A stretch of 64,000 nucleotides of DNA, taken from assembly GCA_002914845.1 (NCBI GenBank), contig JXTC01000331.1, positions 62,001 through 126,000 of the forward strand. Direction: 5' to 3'. Below, one piece after another: positions 13,094 to 23,965 of the stretch. The stretch comes from Trema orientale. Lineage: Eukaryota > Streptophyta > Magnoliopsida > Rosales > Cannabaceae. Position 1 is the first letter of the stretch; every line of letters starts with the position of its first letter. The notes under the pieces are model-generated. The model saw only the letters and a list, made by a program, of their open reading frames with translations, searched no databases and was not told where the DNA came from. Position numbers and translations under genes: made by a program.

Positions 13094-14396
13094 AACAATA
13101 AGACTAGTTTTGCAATCAGAATAAAGTCAACCAAGCTCCTGCACTAACACATTAAGATATGAGCAATGAGCTTGTTCTTAATCCACACCGGAGAAATGAA
13201 TAGAAAGAATAGGCTTAAATCTTAATATGTATAAGAAACCAAAACCAGCTAGATGGGCCAAAGAGTTCAATTGGTGAAACAAAGGGTACTAGAGGGAGGA
13301 GATTGGAACTGGAATAAGAAATCTAGAAATAGATACAATAAATAGATACTTTGAATGAGTAAAATAATGTGAGCTAGAACATGTAGATGGCGGACTTGAC
13401 CACATGAAATGGGGTTGATTAGACCAATAAGAAGCTCAATTAAATAGTGCAATAAATGTAAAATCTAGAATAATAGGATAATAAAGTCATTATAAAACAA
13501 AAACCAAGCAAAAGTAATATAAATCTTTTCAAACCAAAGCAATTAAAATGTAAAATAATATATAGTTTTACATAGTCAACACCAAATTTTCAAAAACAAA
13601 AGCAGAGAACTACCGTTTGAAAGTCGTTATAATGATATTCAAATAATGCGTGTTGTGCTGGCTAATGAATGAAGAAGAAGGAGAGAGAGATATTTTGTCT
13701 GGCAACTTGGAAAGTTCCCTTGCCCACTAAGGCACTAAATATTCTATCTGATAAAATAGTTACTAAAAGTAGAAAAATTAAAAAATAAAAAATAAAAAAT
13801 TCCCCTCGTTTTCTTCGTTATATTTTGTCAAAGGAAAATCAAAGAACGTCTCCAATAGCAGTAGAGGCCCCAGCAGGCAAGGCAGGCAGGCCGGCAGGTA
13901 ACTTGATAATGGGACTGACTCGATTTTTTTGGCCGTAATCACACGAATAACCGTTGAGATTTTAGATCCCTTAACATTATTGGGTCGTGCCAGTCCAGAA
14001 ATGGGCCATGATGATCAATCTGGCCATATATATTTGATTATATTAAGTTCCCTATTGGTTTTTTTTTTTTTTTGAGGAATAGGACACCAAAAATTAAATT
14101 TTGTGTATGGTACCAACTCTAATTTATTAGTATACGGTGTTTAGCTCTTTAATGTTTTCTTATAAATTTAGCACTTTTTTCTGCTATTTTTTTACACTTT
14201 CATTTTTGAATTTTTGAGGTGAATTTTAACAATGACTTATCATATTAGAATATGAGATATAATTTGGTGGAGTTCACAAGTGAGATAAGAGAGTATAAAA
14301 GAGAAGGGAGGAAAAAAAAAGTCCTTAAAATTTCAAGTTAGATTAATGAGAAAGCAAAGAAATCTCTCCTATTCTCGAAAAGATTAATTTTAAAAA
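13094..14396. other. PLD leader and promoter region
   Basis: AT-rich sequence upstream of the PLD start codon. A possible leader splice donor lies near 13610, and GA-rich sequence near 13680 could be leader. A short GC-rich patch of GGCAGG-like repeats lies at 13868-13902. No gene is visible. Confidence 0.35.
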
Positions 14397-14564
14397 GAGC
14401 AATATTATCCTAACACCACAACAATATATCAATCTGTTACTGTTAATTCTAATTAATAGACCAATTTTCACATGAATCTCACCAGAAAAGTAATTATAAT
14501 TATATAATTATAATTATAACAAATTAACATATTAGGTATCATATAGTGCCCTATAACATTACTC
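14397..14564. mobile_element. MITE, GAGTAATGYTAT family, copy 1
   Basis: This 168-bp AT-rich block has imperfect inverted ends. The left reads GAGCAATATTATCCTAACACC-like and the inverted right end reads GAGTAATGTTATAGGGCACT. It has no coding capacity. It shares its ends with copies at 16031, 18988, 19701 and 62685. Confidence 0.6.
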
Positions 14565-15747
14565 TTTTTTTTTTTTTTTAAGTTATACGTAGCTACGAAA
14601 CTAAAAGAAGGAAAAAATTGAAGGCGTACATCTGCAAACGTATAGAAGACAGCAAGTGGTAGCAGAAGACAGAGCATAGAGAGAGTAAATACCACGTGAG
14701 GGTGTCTTGATGTCCTAGAATGCGTCCGTACAAATATTATATATACAAGTAGAAGACGGTCATATTAATCAAGTAGATCTATGCCACCAATCATTGAAAA
14801 ATTATGGGATTTCGAATCACTTTTGATATGGCAACTCCATTAAAACTAAATTTAACGCCAAAAATTGTTTCGGGGAAAAAAAAAAATCTAGCCCCAAAAG
14901 TAAAAAAGAAAACAAAGTTAAAGAACATTATCTTTTAATTAAAGATAGAAAATTACTTCATTGCCAGTTTCGGATATAAGGATACTAACGGCAACGAGGT
15001 AAATCAATGACGGTTATTAAATTACTATCTTCATCTCTCAAGGCCAATCACAATATTATACATGTCCTATTAACTATTTTTCAGATATAAGGACAGAGCA
15101 TGGAATGACTAATGGATAATAGGGAAAACTATGATTACCAATTATCTGTTGATAATGACAAAATAAGAAGAAAAAAATTAAGATAAAAATGTTAATTTTT
15201 TCATAATTGACAAAAATTAGACACAACAGTATACAAAATAATTTTCAAACTTTAAAATTCAAATATATAAGTACATATAACTATCCAAAATCATTATTTT
15301 ACTAAAGATATATAAATATAAGTAGTATAAAACTAAATACACATGTATGTGTAATAATTTTTTTTTATGTGAATATATATATATATCGGGACAGGTACAG
15401 TACGAATTATGTTAATATCATCCCCGCATTATATATGCATATTAACGGTGCAGTTATTTCCCACCCCGATCATTATCCCTGCTTGAGCAATTATTCCCCT
15501 CTATGTTCGGATCGAATAACTACGGATACCCGTAACCGTAGGTTATATTTAATAAGGATGACTTCCCAAAATTATTTCAGGATGTGCTTTTATTTATTAG
15601 AAAACTAGAAATAGCTAGTAACACTAGTTGTTGTTGTTGGAAATTAGAATCTAGATCAAAGCAATAAATATTTGAAGTTGGCTAGTTGAGTTGGTTTTGT
15701 CTATATACATGCTATTGCCTATTTAGTTATATATCAAATAGCATATT
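14565..15747. other. AT-rich intergenic DNA
   Basis: Contains poly-T tracts and short TA repeats. I see no supported gene or complete transposon. Confidence 0.4.
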
Positions 15748-15995
15748 CAGTGACGGAGCTAGAAAATACTTTTAAGGGGGTATATACTAAAATTTTTATA
15801 GCTAATTTTGAAACACATTAGTCAACATAGACCAATATAGAATCAAAAAGGATATTTAAAGTGAGTCCAAAGAAAAAATTATCCAACATGTAGGTAAAAT
15901 TTAGTACTTAAATAATATAAGTAAAGTTCAGATTTTTAAAATGAATTAGTAGGCCATATTCAGGGGGAAGGGACAAATAAAGGATANATTTAATT
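15748..15995. mobile_element. hAT-like element fragment (one end only)
   Basis: The end CAGTGACGGAGCTAGAAAAT resembles the left end of the element at 7142 (AGTGGCGGAGCTAGAAAT), followed by a similar TTTTAAGGGGG block. No matching right end is visible, so this is probably a truncated copy. The right boundary is a guess. Confidence 0.4.
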
Positions 15996-16030
15996 GGTTC
16001 AAGCTAGCACGCCCACTTCGTGATATTTAA

Positions 16031-16210
16031 GAGCAAGTTATGGGACACCACTAGTGCTCAACACTATATCAAGTATAACTTTGCAATTTGATGGTTATAA
16101 TCAATAGACTGAAACCTACATGGATTCCTCCTAAACTATAATTATAATCAGTTAATAACGGAATGACGCATTATAAGGTGTTGAGTACCATATGACGCCC
16201 CTTAGAACTC
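16031..16210. mobile_element. MITE, GAGTAATGYTAT family, copy 2
   Basis: Inverted ends of about 34 bases pair imperfectly. The left has GGGACACC then GTGCTCAACAC, and the right end inverted has GGGGCGTC then GTACTCAACACC. It is about 180 bp and noncoding. Confidence 0.6.
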
Positions 16211-17081
16211 AGTATTTAATCATTTATCACAAGACATAAAGGACAAAAGTTTCTTTTCTTTTTAACAACTAACAAGGATTGAGGTTTTCCAATTGAAACC
16301 ATACCTAAAGCTCAAGTAGTTATTATCACGATTAAAAAGTTAAAGCCGTGACTTTTAGTAATACTATATAAAAATATGAATAAGGAGTAAATTTGCTAAA
16401 TCTAGGACAAATTGAGTACTTGGATTAACATTTTAATCCTCAAATCGTTACAAATTCTATACTAAAGAAAATCTATATTAATTCCATTCGTTCAAAGAAA
16501 ATACCTATTAAGGTTTTAAAATAATCTAATTGATTCAACTGCCATCTTAAATTGATAAATCTTCAATTTTGTTAATGAAAATTATGTGAAAGTCAAAGTC
16601 CAAATATTCGAGGAAAGTTTACAAACTCAATTCAGAATCCAAGTACTTATAGTTTTAAAAATCAAATCTCAATAGGTTTAAAATATCTAATTATACACGA
16701 AGTCCTCTACTATAGTAAACTACCCTCACACATTCACTAGATAAAGATACTAAGCTTGGCTAAACAATTAAGCAAGAGAAAGAAAGTAGGTTGTAGACAC
16801 TAACCAAGGAATAGATGTGAGACCCAAGCATAAACTAAGTAACGTAACTAAACATATGGGACCTCTAACCTAATCAAATAGAATTTGAAACAAAAGGAAG
16901 ACGGATTGTGAGCTCGAAGGCTCAGTAGGAAAATAATTACCTTTTTTTAAAATCCTTTTGTGACGAAAAGTATATGCGTTGTTAGTTACTCTAAAAATAT
17001 TTCAATCACAATATCCCTTATCCATCAATATATACAAAGATAAATTATTGAAACTATTGTGTATCCAAAACCATATATATG
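16211..17081. other. Unclassified AT-rich intergenic DNA
   Basis: No gene visible. The stretch leads into the tandem duplication at 17082 and may belong to the same unclassified repeat. Confidence 0.3.
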
Positions 17082-17359
17082 TATTTATTCCAAAATAAGT
17101 AATCATCACATACATACGAAGACATAATCATGTATCAAACATCAAACTATATAGCACATGATATAAATCACCCAATCTTATAAGCTCTCATCCTATCACG
17201 AACTAGAGTAAATCTCACTGTATTTATTCCAAAACAAGTAATCATTACATACATATAAAGACATAATCATGTATCAAATATCAAATCATATAGCACATAA
17301 CATAAATCACCTAATCTTGTAAATTATCATTATCTCATCACGAACTAAAGTAAACCTCA
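17082..17359. repeat. Tandem duplication, two copies of a 139-bp unit
   Basis: Both copies start TATTTATTCCAAAA(T/C)AAGTAATCA, at 17082 and 17221, and both run through CACGAACTA(G/A)AGTAAA. They differ by scattered substitutions and one small indel, so the duplication is not recent. Confidence 0.85.
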
Positions 17360-18987
17360 TAATGTGTGAACTAGTACTTTGAAACTAACTCCTAAATGGC
17401 CATGTGTATAGGACTTCTACATGAGATTACAGAGTTTGCACTAATGGTGAGGTTATAGCCATCCAACTAAAGAACCCCATATAGATTTATAGACTTTGCA
17501 TTAACAGTGAGACACAACTACTAACTAAGTGAATCGTTATATTAGGTTAGTGCTTAAGTGTGGTCCTATGGTATATGCCATATGAAATAGTAATGAAATA
17601 CCCATGCAGTGTTTGTTTATTTTTAAAAGTGCTCTGGATTGTCTTATAAAGCCATTTAAGGTTTTCAAAAAAATCAGACAGTATAACGGTTATATCTTTA
17701 AAAAACCAAAATTTTACCCTGCACATGGAAGATCCTGGAACAATACAGTATAACCAACAATATTCAGACTCATCATAATTATCCAACTAATTCAATTTTC
17801 ACAAAATTCGTAAGATAATCAAGTTTTTATTTAAAATTAATGTAAAATGTGGTAACTGAATTCTTACCTCACTGTAGTAGCCATACGAAGCTATCAGGTG
17901 CCTATGGTATCGAGATGTGACCAATTAGTGGGTGGAGGAGCATTTCCAAGCCTCAGTTCACTTACTTTGGTGAGTGACTTTTCCATAAAAATCTAGAATT
18001 TGCAATATTGAGGTCACGAGCGCATTCATAATGTCGAAACTAGCTAGCTAGGATAGTTATATAGCTTGACCAATTTAGATCCGAAGCAAAACCTGACTCC
18101 AACACGCAAAATGCAACGATTCCAAGTCTCACCGGCATCGAAAAATCGCGTCCGCTGTAAAATATTTCAATGTTATATATCAAAGCTTGTTTCTTGATCT
18201 CACTAAGCACAAATATGATATCAAAACTTCGTTTCGAGGTTCCAAGTAAAATTCAACCATTTGAACTATAATGCACAAAACACTTGAATAAAAATAAAGC
18301 TCACTAGAGCTAGTTTGTCACCTGTAAGAGGAAAGAGAAGTCGGCACCGGAGCAAAATGGACTCAAATGCTAGCGATGGGAGTCAACGGTTGCAAATGGT
18401 GGAATTTTTGCCAGAAATAGCAGCAGAAGGATGTTGCTTTCACTGCCTTCTTATCGCACCTGGGCAGTGCAATAGACGGCGAGGACCGACAGCTTAGCTT
18501 TGTCGAATGGCTGGGAAGGGGCCTGGCTGGCACATCTAGCCGGAGGGTGACTAGCGGCAGTCTGGGTTCGAGGAGCAAAGAGTGAACGTAAGTGAGAAGG
18601 AGAACATGGAAGGGAGATGGGAAGAGTTTAGGGATTGCTTTAGTTTTGGGGGTTTGCCACTTGGTAGATCTTAAGTGGATCCCATCTTTTTAGAATTACA
18701 AAATGACCCTAAGATTTTAAATTCTCCTTCCTCAAATAATTTCAAAATAACCCCATATACTATTGAAAACTAACTTTTATACACTTAGGTCCAAACTTAG
18801 TTAACTCATTTTTAACCCCAAATTTGATTAAATCACTAATCAACCATTAATTAAAAGTGGATTTTCGCAGTTATTATCCAAATAAGCTATTTTTATTACC
18901 ATATCTTTTAAATTAAATCTTATCACTCATTTATCATCTGAAACAGAAATAAGGTAATGAACTTAGCACTTGCAGTTCCTTCTTGAA
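17360..18987. other. Unclassified repeat-like DNA with a GC-richer patch
   Basis: The stretch at about 18300-18620 is more GC-rich than its surroundings and carries short frames on both strands with no recognisable domain. It might be an untranslated exon, or debris of an element. I cannot assign it. Confidence 0.3.
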
Positions 18988-19166
18988 GAGTAATATTGCT
19001 ATAAAGTATCTTAAATACTTAACATTACATAAGATGGGTGATTATAATTAATATATTAGGTTCCATATAGGTCTCCCTACAGTGTTATTTTCATTTTTCA
19101 ATTTAAAAAAAAATGACACCTTGTATGGTGATAGGCACCTTAAGATCGATGCCCATAGCATTACTC
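18988..19166. mobile_element. MITE, GAGTAATGYTAT family, copy 3
   Basis: The left end is GAGTAATATTGCTATAAAG and the inverted right end is GAGTAATGCTATGGGCATCG, 179 bp apart. It is noncoding and lies almost directly against the element at 19171. Confidence 0.6.
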
Positions 19167-19170
19167 TTAT

Positions 19171-19638
19171 GGCATGTTTACTAAAGAGTAATGGGAATAG
19201 TATATTGGGTAATGATTCCTATACAAAGGTTTACTAAAATATGGGAAATGGGAAAATATGTGGGGCTCACACAAATTTAGGAGAAAAAAATGGGAATATT
19301 TCCCTTACCAATACCCTAAGGAGTCTGATTACCCGTAAACACTCCTTTTCTATTTTTTAATTATTAAAATTATAAAATACAATTTTACCCCAAAAAATCT
19401 ATCTACTTTAAATCGTACATGCATTTAAAAGGACAATTTAGTAAATATAACACATTCTCATTATTTTTCCTGGGTTAAGTAAACAAATGAATAGTATTCT
19501 AATGAATACAATTCTCATTACTATTAGTTTTAAGTAAACAGCATACTACAAGTAATGATTCCCATATCCTTCTATTTTATTCCCATTCATTTCCCCTTTT
19601 ATTTATTCCGATTACGATTACAGCGAAGTAAACGTGCC
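19171..19638. mobile_element. Tourist/Harbinger-like MITE (468 bp)
   Basis: The ends GGCATGTTTACTAAAGA and, inverted, GGCACGTTTACTTCGCT share 12 of the first 17 positions and continue with TAAT on both sides. The GGC-TGTTTA start resembles PIF/Harbinger-derived MITEs. A clean 3-bp target duplication is not visible, so the superfamily is tentative. Confidence 0.55.
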
Positions 19639-19700
19639 ATTAATTATTATGTTAAAGAGAATGAAGTAGTGGGTTTGTGATTATCTTTCTTTTTATAAAT

Positions 19701-19856
19701 GAGTAATGCTATAAGGCACCACTGATACCCAACATCATATGAAGTGTATTATTACTAGGTAACTAATCAATAAGTTGGAGCTCATGTGGGTCCTTTTTAA
19801 ACTGTAATTATAATCAACCTGACACATCATGTAGTATTGTGCATCATATAGAGCTC
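19701..19856. mobile_element. MITE, GAGTAATGYTAT family, copy 4
   Basis: The left end GAGTAATGCTATAAGGCACC pairs loosely with the inverted right end GAGCTCTATATGATGCAC. It ends about 115 bp downstream of the stop codon of the lectin receptor kinase gene. Confidence 0.5.
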
Positions 19857-19970
19857 TTATCTTAGCTTTACTTTTTACAAACAAAGTTGAGAATCAATTT
19901 TGGTGACTAGTCCCACAAAATTAAGTGTATTGGTCAGTCAACTCATGATCGTTGATGAATTCGGACTCGG

Positions 19971-22013
19971 TCAAATCTTCTTATTAAGCAACTGCACCAC
20001 GTCATCCATGGAGGGCCGCCTATGACTCTCACCCGTACAGCAACTCAGGCCAATCTCCACAAAACGGACAGCTTCTTCCGCGTCAGCACAGTCTATTCCC
20101 ATAAGTACTCTCTCATCCACCACCTTCACCATCTCTTCTCTCTCTTTCATTCTCAATGCGAATTCGAGAAGACCCATCTCATGATGATCTTGATTAATAT
20201 CACCTCCACTACCACGGTCAAAGTCAACGGCCTTTTTGCCAGCCACAAATTCCAACACCAGCATTCCAAACTCGAACACGTCCTGCTTCTTCATCATAAC
20301 CGTTGATGAAGATGATGATCTATCTCGGCCACGAGAGAAAACAAATCCATAATCTCCGAGAACGGCTCCATAGTTTAAATCTAGAAAAACGCTACTTGTA
20401 TTCACGTTTCCATGAACGAGTTCCTTGGAATGAAAGTAACTAAGGGCTTCCCCCACGTCTTTAATGAGTTTGACTCGCCGAGTCCACGGAATCGCCCCGA
20501 GTCCAAACAACCATTTCTCCACGCTTCCATTCACGTAATAATCATAAACAACGATGGCCTCCGCCGAGTCAAAGCACCACCCGCGAATCGGGGCCAGACT
20601 CGGATGACTCACCTGAGTTAACTCACCTATTCTTTTCAAAACTCGGCCACCATACTCCAGCCTTGACCAACTCAGCGAGTGGTATTGTTGAACATCACTA
20701 CTCCTAAAACGCTTCACACCCAAACGACAACCATTTCTGAGCGTTCCTCTGTATAAAACTCCTCTAGGATCACTCGCCAACACCTCCACTTGGCTAAAAC
20801 GACGTGTCGCTTGACACAGCTCCAGAAGCGAGAATCGCCGCGGCTGGCTCGGCGGCCTCGGCCGCCGCTTGTTCTCAAGAAAGACATTAGTATGAGCACT
20901 CGTAGTACTACTCGTCAACATCGAACTCATCATTCTCGGTTGGCTATTACAGTAAAGACTAAACGAAACCAATGAGAACAATCCTAAAACAGCCAGAAAG
21001 ACCATGAAACTGCTCGGCGGATCGTAGTAAGTCTTCATACCATAATTAGCGGAGTATTTCGAAACTTGTCGAGCCAAGTTTCTATGACAAATCTTTGTCG
21101 TACGAGGCCAGACAAAAGCCCGAGACACAGACGAAAAGTTCCAAGAAAATATGTTATGGAACTCGGAAGAGTTTCCGGTCGAGGCACTGAAACCTACGAA
21201 CATGTACTCTTGGAGAAATGGAGAAAGGTTTAGTGGGGAAGACAATATAGGTTTTTGCGGAACTGGGTCTCCGTCTAACCCCAAAAACACGTCGATCCAC
21301 TCGCTCTTTTCGTCGTAGAAGATCCAAGCTCGGTGGACTGAGTCGTCATGGAGAGAAACCCTAGCGTCCGAAGATGGTAAAATGGTGGTCTTGAAGGACA
21401 CGGCGGAGCCTGCGTTGATTCCGACGTGGTTGTCGTTAGGGTCGCCGAGTTCTGGATCGTGGCTCGCGTCGAACTCGACGGCGAAAGCCTTGTAGTGGTT
21501 GCATGCGTCGTTGAGTATTCCAAGCCAAGGGCCAGGCCGGCCGACGGTGAACTCATCGGGGACGATGACGAAGGCAAGGCCACCGCCCCCAGAGGAATGA
21601 GTCGCGGGACCGGCGTCGGTGGAGCTGAGTTGGAATGAGAAAGTGGTTTGGAAAGAGGCCGGGGTGTTGGTCAACGGGTCAAAGAGACGAATGGGAGAGG
21701 AGTAGATGGCTCGGCCTACTTGGTAGGTAAGATCAACGGTTTGTGATGATGCATAGGGTATTTGAACGACACCGTTTTGATTAGAAACTCGTGCGTTTCC
21801 TAGGAGTTTTAGTGGCTGGGTTGTTGTGGTAATTGGAGTGAAGTTTGGGAAGTAAAGGGTTTTTGTTACATTTGTTGGAGACCCATAGTGCTGATGGTGA
21901 TAATTTGTGGCGATTTTATGTGCTTGAATAATTTGGTTTTCTTGGATGAGAATGGAAAATGTTGTACAAAAGATAATGATCAACCAAAATAAGTAATGAT
22001 GGAGGGAATCCAT
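19971..22013 (-). CDS. L-type lectin receptor-like kinase, probable pseudokinase
   Basis: One uninterrupted minus-strand frame of 680 aa, as is usual for intronless lectin receptor kinases. A hydrophobic leader (about 8-23) is followed by a legume-lectin domain (about 46-298, with VEFDASHDPELGDPNDNHVGIN carrying the metal-site acidic residues). A transmembrane segment lies at about 336-355 and a kinase-like domain at about 394-680. The protein should sit in the plasma membrane with the lectin outside. The kinase part is degenerate: the glycine loop reads LASDPRGVLY, the HRD motif is HGN (534-536), and DFG is DYG (554-556). The activation segment is shortened, with no APE; a serine run leads straight to QDVFEFGMLVLE. 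Only the ATP-binding lysine (VKRF, K434) is conventional. The frame is otherwise clean, so this looks like a maintained receptor lacking catalysis rather than a pseudogene. I cannot name the exact subfamily. Confidence 0.93.
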   Translation of the reverse strand: MDSLHHYLFWLIIIFCTTFSILIQENQIIQAHKIATNYHHQHYGSPTNVTKTLYFPNFTPITTTTQPLKLLGNARVSNQNGVVQIPYASSQTVDLTYQVGRAIYSSPIRLFDPLTNTPASFQTTFSFQLSSTDAGPATHSSGGGGLAFVIVPDEFTVGRPGPWLGILNDACNHYKAFAVEFDASHDPELGDPNDNHVGINAGSAVSFKTTILPSSDARVSLHDDSVHRAWIFYDEKSEWIDVFLGLDGDPVPQKPILSSPLNLSPFLQEYMFVGFSASTGNSSEFHNIFSWNFSSVSRAFVWPRTTKICHRNLARQVSKYSANYGMKTYYDPPSSFMVFLAVLGLFSLVSFSLYCNSQPRMMSSMLTSSTTSAHTNVFLENKRRPRPPSQPRRFSLLELCQATRRFSQVEVLASDPRGVLYRGTLRNGCRLGVKRFRSSDVQQYHSLSWSRLEYGGRVLKRIGELTQVSHPSLAPIRGWCFDSAEAIVVYDYYVNGSVEKWLFGLGAIPWTRRVKLIKDVGEALSYFHSKELVHGNVNTSSVFLDLNYGAVLGDYGFVFSRGRDRSSSSSTVMMKKQDVFEFGMLVLEFVAGKKAVDFDRGSGGDINQDHHEMGLLEFALRMKEREEMVKVVDERVLMGIDCADAEEAVRFVEIGLSCCTGESHRRPSMDDVVQLLNKKI

Positions 22014-22054
22014 TTTGGTAAGAAAAATATGAGGCGTTAAGCAATATGTATATA

Positions 22055-22076
22055 TGTGTGTGTGTGTGTGTGTGTG
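22055..22076. repeat. (TG)n microsatellite in the leader of the lectin kinase gene
   Basis: Eleven TG units, read as CA on the gene strand, 42-63 bases upstream of the start codon and probably within the 5' UTR. Confidence 0.9.
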
Positions 22077-23965
22077 AATATATAAACAAGCATATATAAG
22101 TTACTCTTGGTTCTTTGCCTTTTTTTTTCATAATGGATTAATTTTTAAATTAAAGTGGTATCTTGGGAATTATTAGGATTGCAATCGAGTATTAATTTAC
22201 TTATCACTTTGGAGTCTTGTAAAGAGTACTGAAAAATTCATGATGTACCTACTATTCAGAGAGAAATCAACTAAAGATTTGAGCGTCAAAATCAATTTAT
22301 AAAAATATGCACTGAAAAGTTTTCCGAACACAGAAATTTATTCGATGTGTGTATTGTTCCTTTCTATTATGTTCAGACATATTTGGCACATGATGCAAGC
22401 CCAGTGAGATCATCTCCTCCTTTAGCTAGTTTCATTCGTTAGTGCACGTTTATATTTATTTTTCTTTTGAAATACAAGTTTGTATTTATAGATTAATTGC
22501 TAAAATGATAGTGGAAATAAACACCAAGTAACTAAGGATAATCTTATTCAGTATGATAGGTTATCCGTTTAAAAAGGCACCAAATACGTTTCTTGAGGAC
22601 ATTAGATAGCTTGTTCATTTCATATTATTGTATGAAATTAAAAGGACCACCAACGTAGAAACTTTTTGATAAGCTTGCGATTAAGTTGGAAGTCACTAAT
22701 TTGATCAGTCCCTTAGCGCATGGAACGTCCATATAATTAGCGCATAATTCTCTGAAGATTGTAATAATACATGCATCCTAGCTAGTTGACAAATATCTTA
22801 AGTGCATCAATAATAAATCAATTCATATATATGTAATGAAAACGCCGTACGTATTAATTTTATATGCATCAGAACCTATAGTGATGCATTTATATGTACC
22901 AGAGACTAGCTAGTGGAGCATTACCATTAGTTCCTTTAATAATCTCTTTAGGAGGGTTTGCTACTATATATAGTTTAAGAGAACAAAAGGCGCATTATAT
23001 GCGTACTTTTTTTATAAAAATATATATATATATATATTTCTTGCATCTCTGTGGCTCCGGAGAAGAGACCAGATTTTGGAGATGATAGACTTCAATCTTT
23101 ATGGTACGATCATTACTTTTGCATTGGACGGTTCACAACTTTTAACGTAATTTCCTCCACTTATCCCTATCAAAGAAAACGTAGAATATGTCAAAAGATG
23201 CATGATAAAACACCACTTGTCCTCTAACTGTAATTTTTAATCTAAACCAGTTACATTTAATAAGCAGGCCGCCTCGTGTTTCAAATATTTGTAAAATTTT
23301 CTAAATTTTCTTACTTATTTTTTTTTTCTTGGCTGAAATGAACTTCATGATGTAGCTAATATTCGGAAAAAACTCACCAATAAAATTAAAAAAAAAAAAA
23401 TCGGATAAAGAGATGATCATGACAAAATATGAAAATACTTGCAGTTGAACTAATTACTGCTCTAAAATAAATCCAAGACAGCTCTGAAATATTGTGTACG
23501 TATTTCTAAAGTACGTAGTACATTAATGATGCCAAACACAAGGTCATAAACTTCTACATGAAACAAAGAATTTACAACCCCAAATTACTGTAAGCAATTA
23601 GCTGCCAATATATTCAAGCCCAAAACACCGGGAAAAAAAAAAAAAAACAACATTAGTTGCCCAATATCTGTTACACTGATTAGATCTGTAGCTGAGTTTG
23701 AGTTCTCATATATTGATCTAACTTCCAAAGCGAGTCTTGGCTAGCCGTACGTATAGTACTGTGTCTTCAGTAGTAGTACTGCTTTGACAAATATTGGTGC
23801 ATGCCTAGAGCTATTATATAGAACCGCAAGGCATATATTTTTATATGACATAATAAAAGTAAGTAGTTCATGATGGACCACACATGATTTTGATGCGAAC
23901 AACAAATTGATTAATCAAGTAAGATGAAGTATTTATTATCTGCATGCGGTAGTGTGGTCTAGCTA
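22077..23965. other. Intergenic, lectin kinase promoter and KNAT7 3' flank
   Basis: AT-rich sequence with a (TA)n tract near 23019 and homopolymer A runs. The right end should hold the KNAT7 3' UTR. No gene is visible. Confidence 0.4.

Noticed and set aside
18315-18578. Short proteins on both strands of the GC-rich patch
   Set aside because: No domain, and opposite-strand frames of similar quality argue for composition alone.
20022-21638. Several plus-strand frames across the lectin kinase locus
   Set aside because: Shadows of the 680-residue minus-strand frame.
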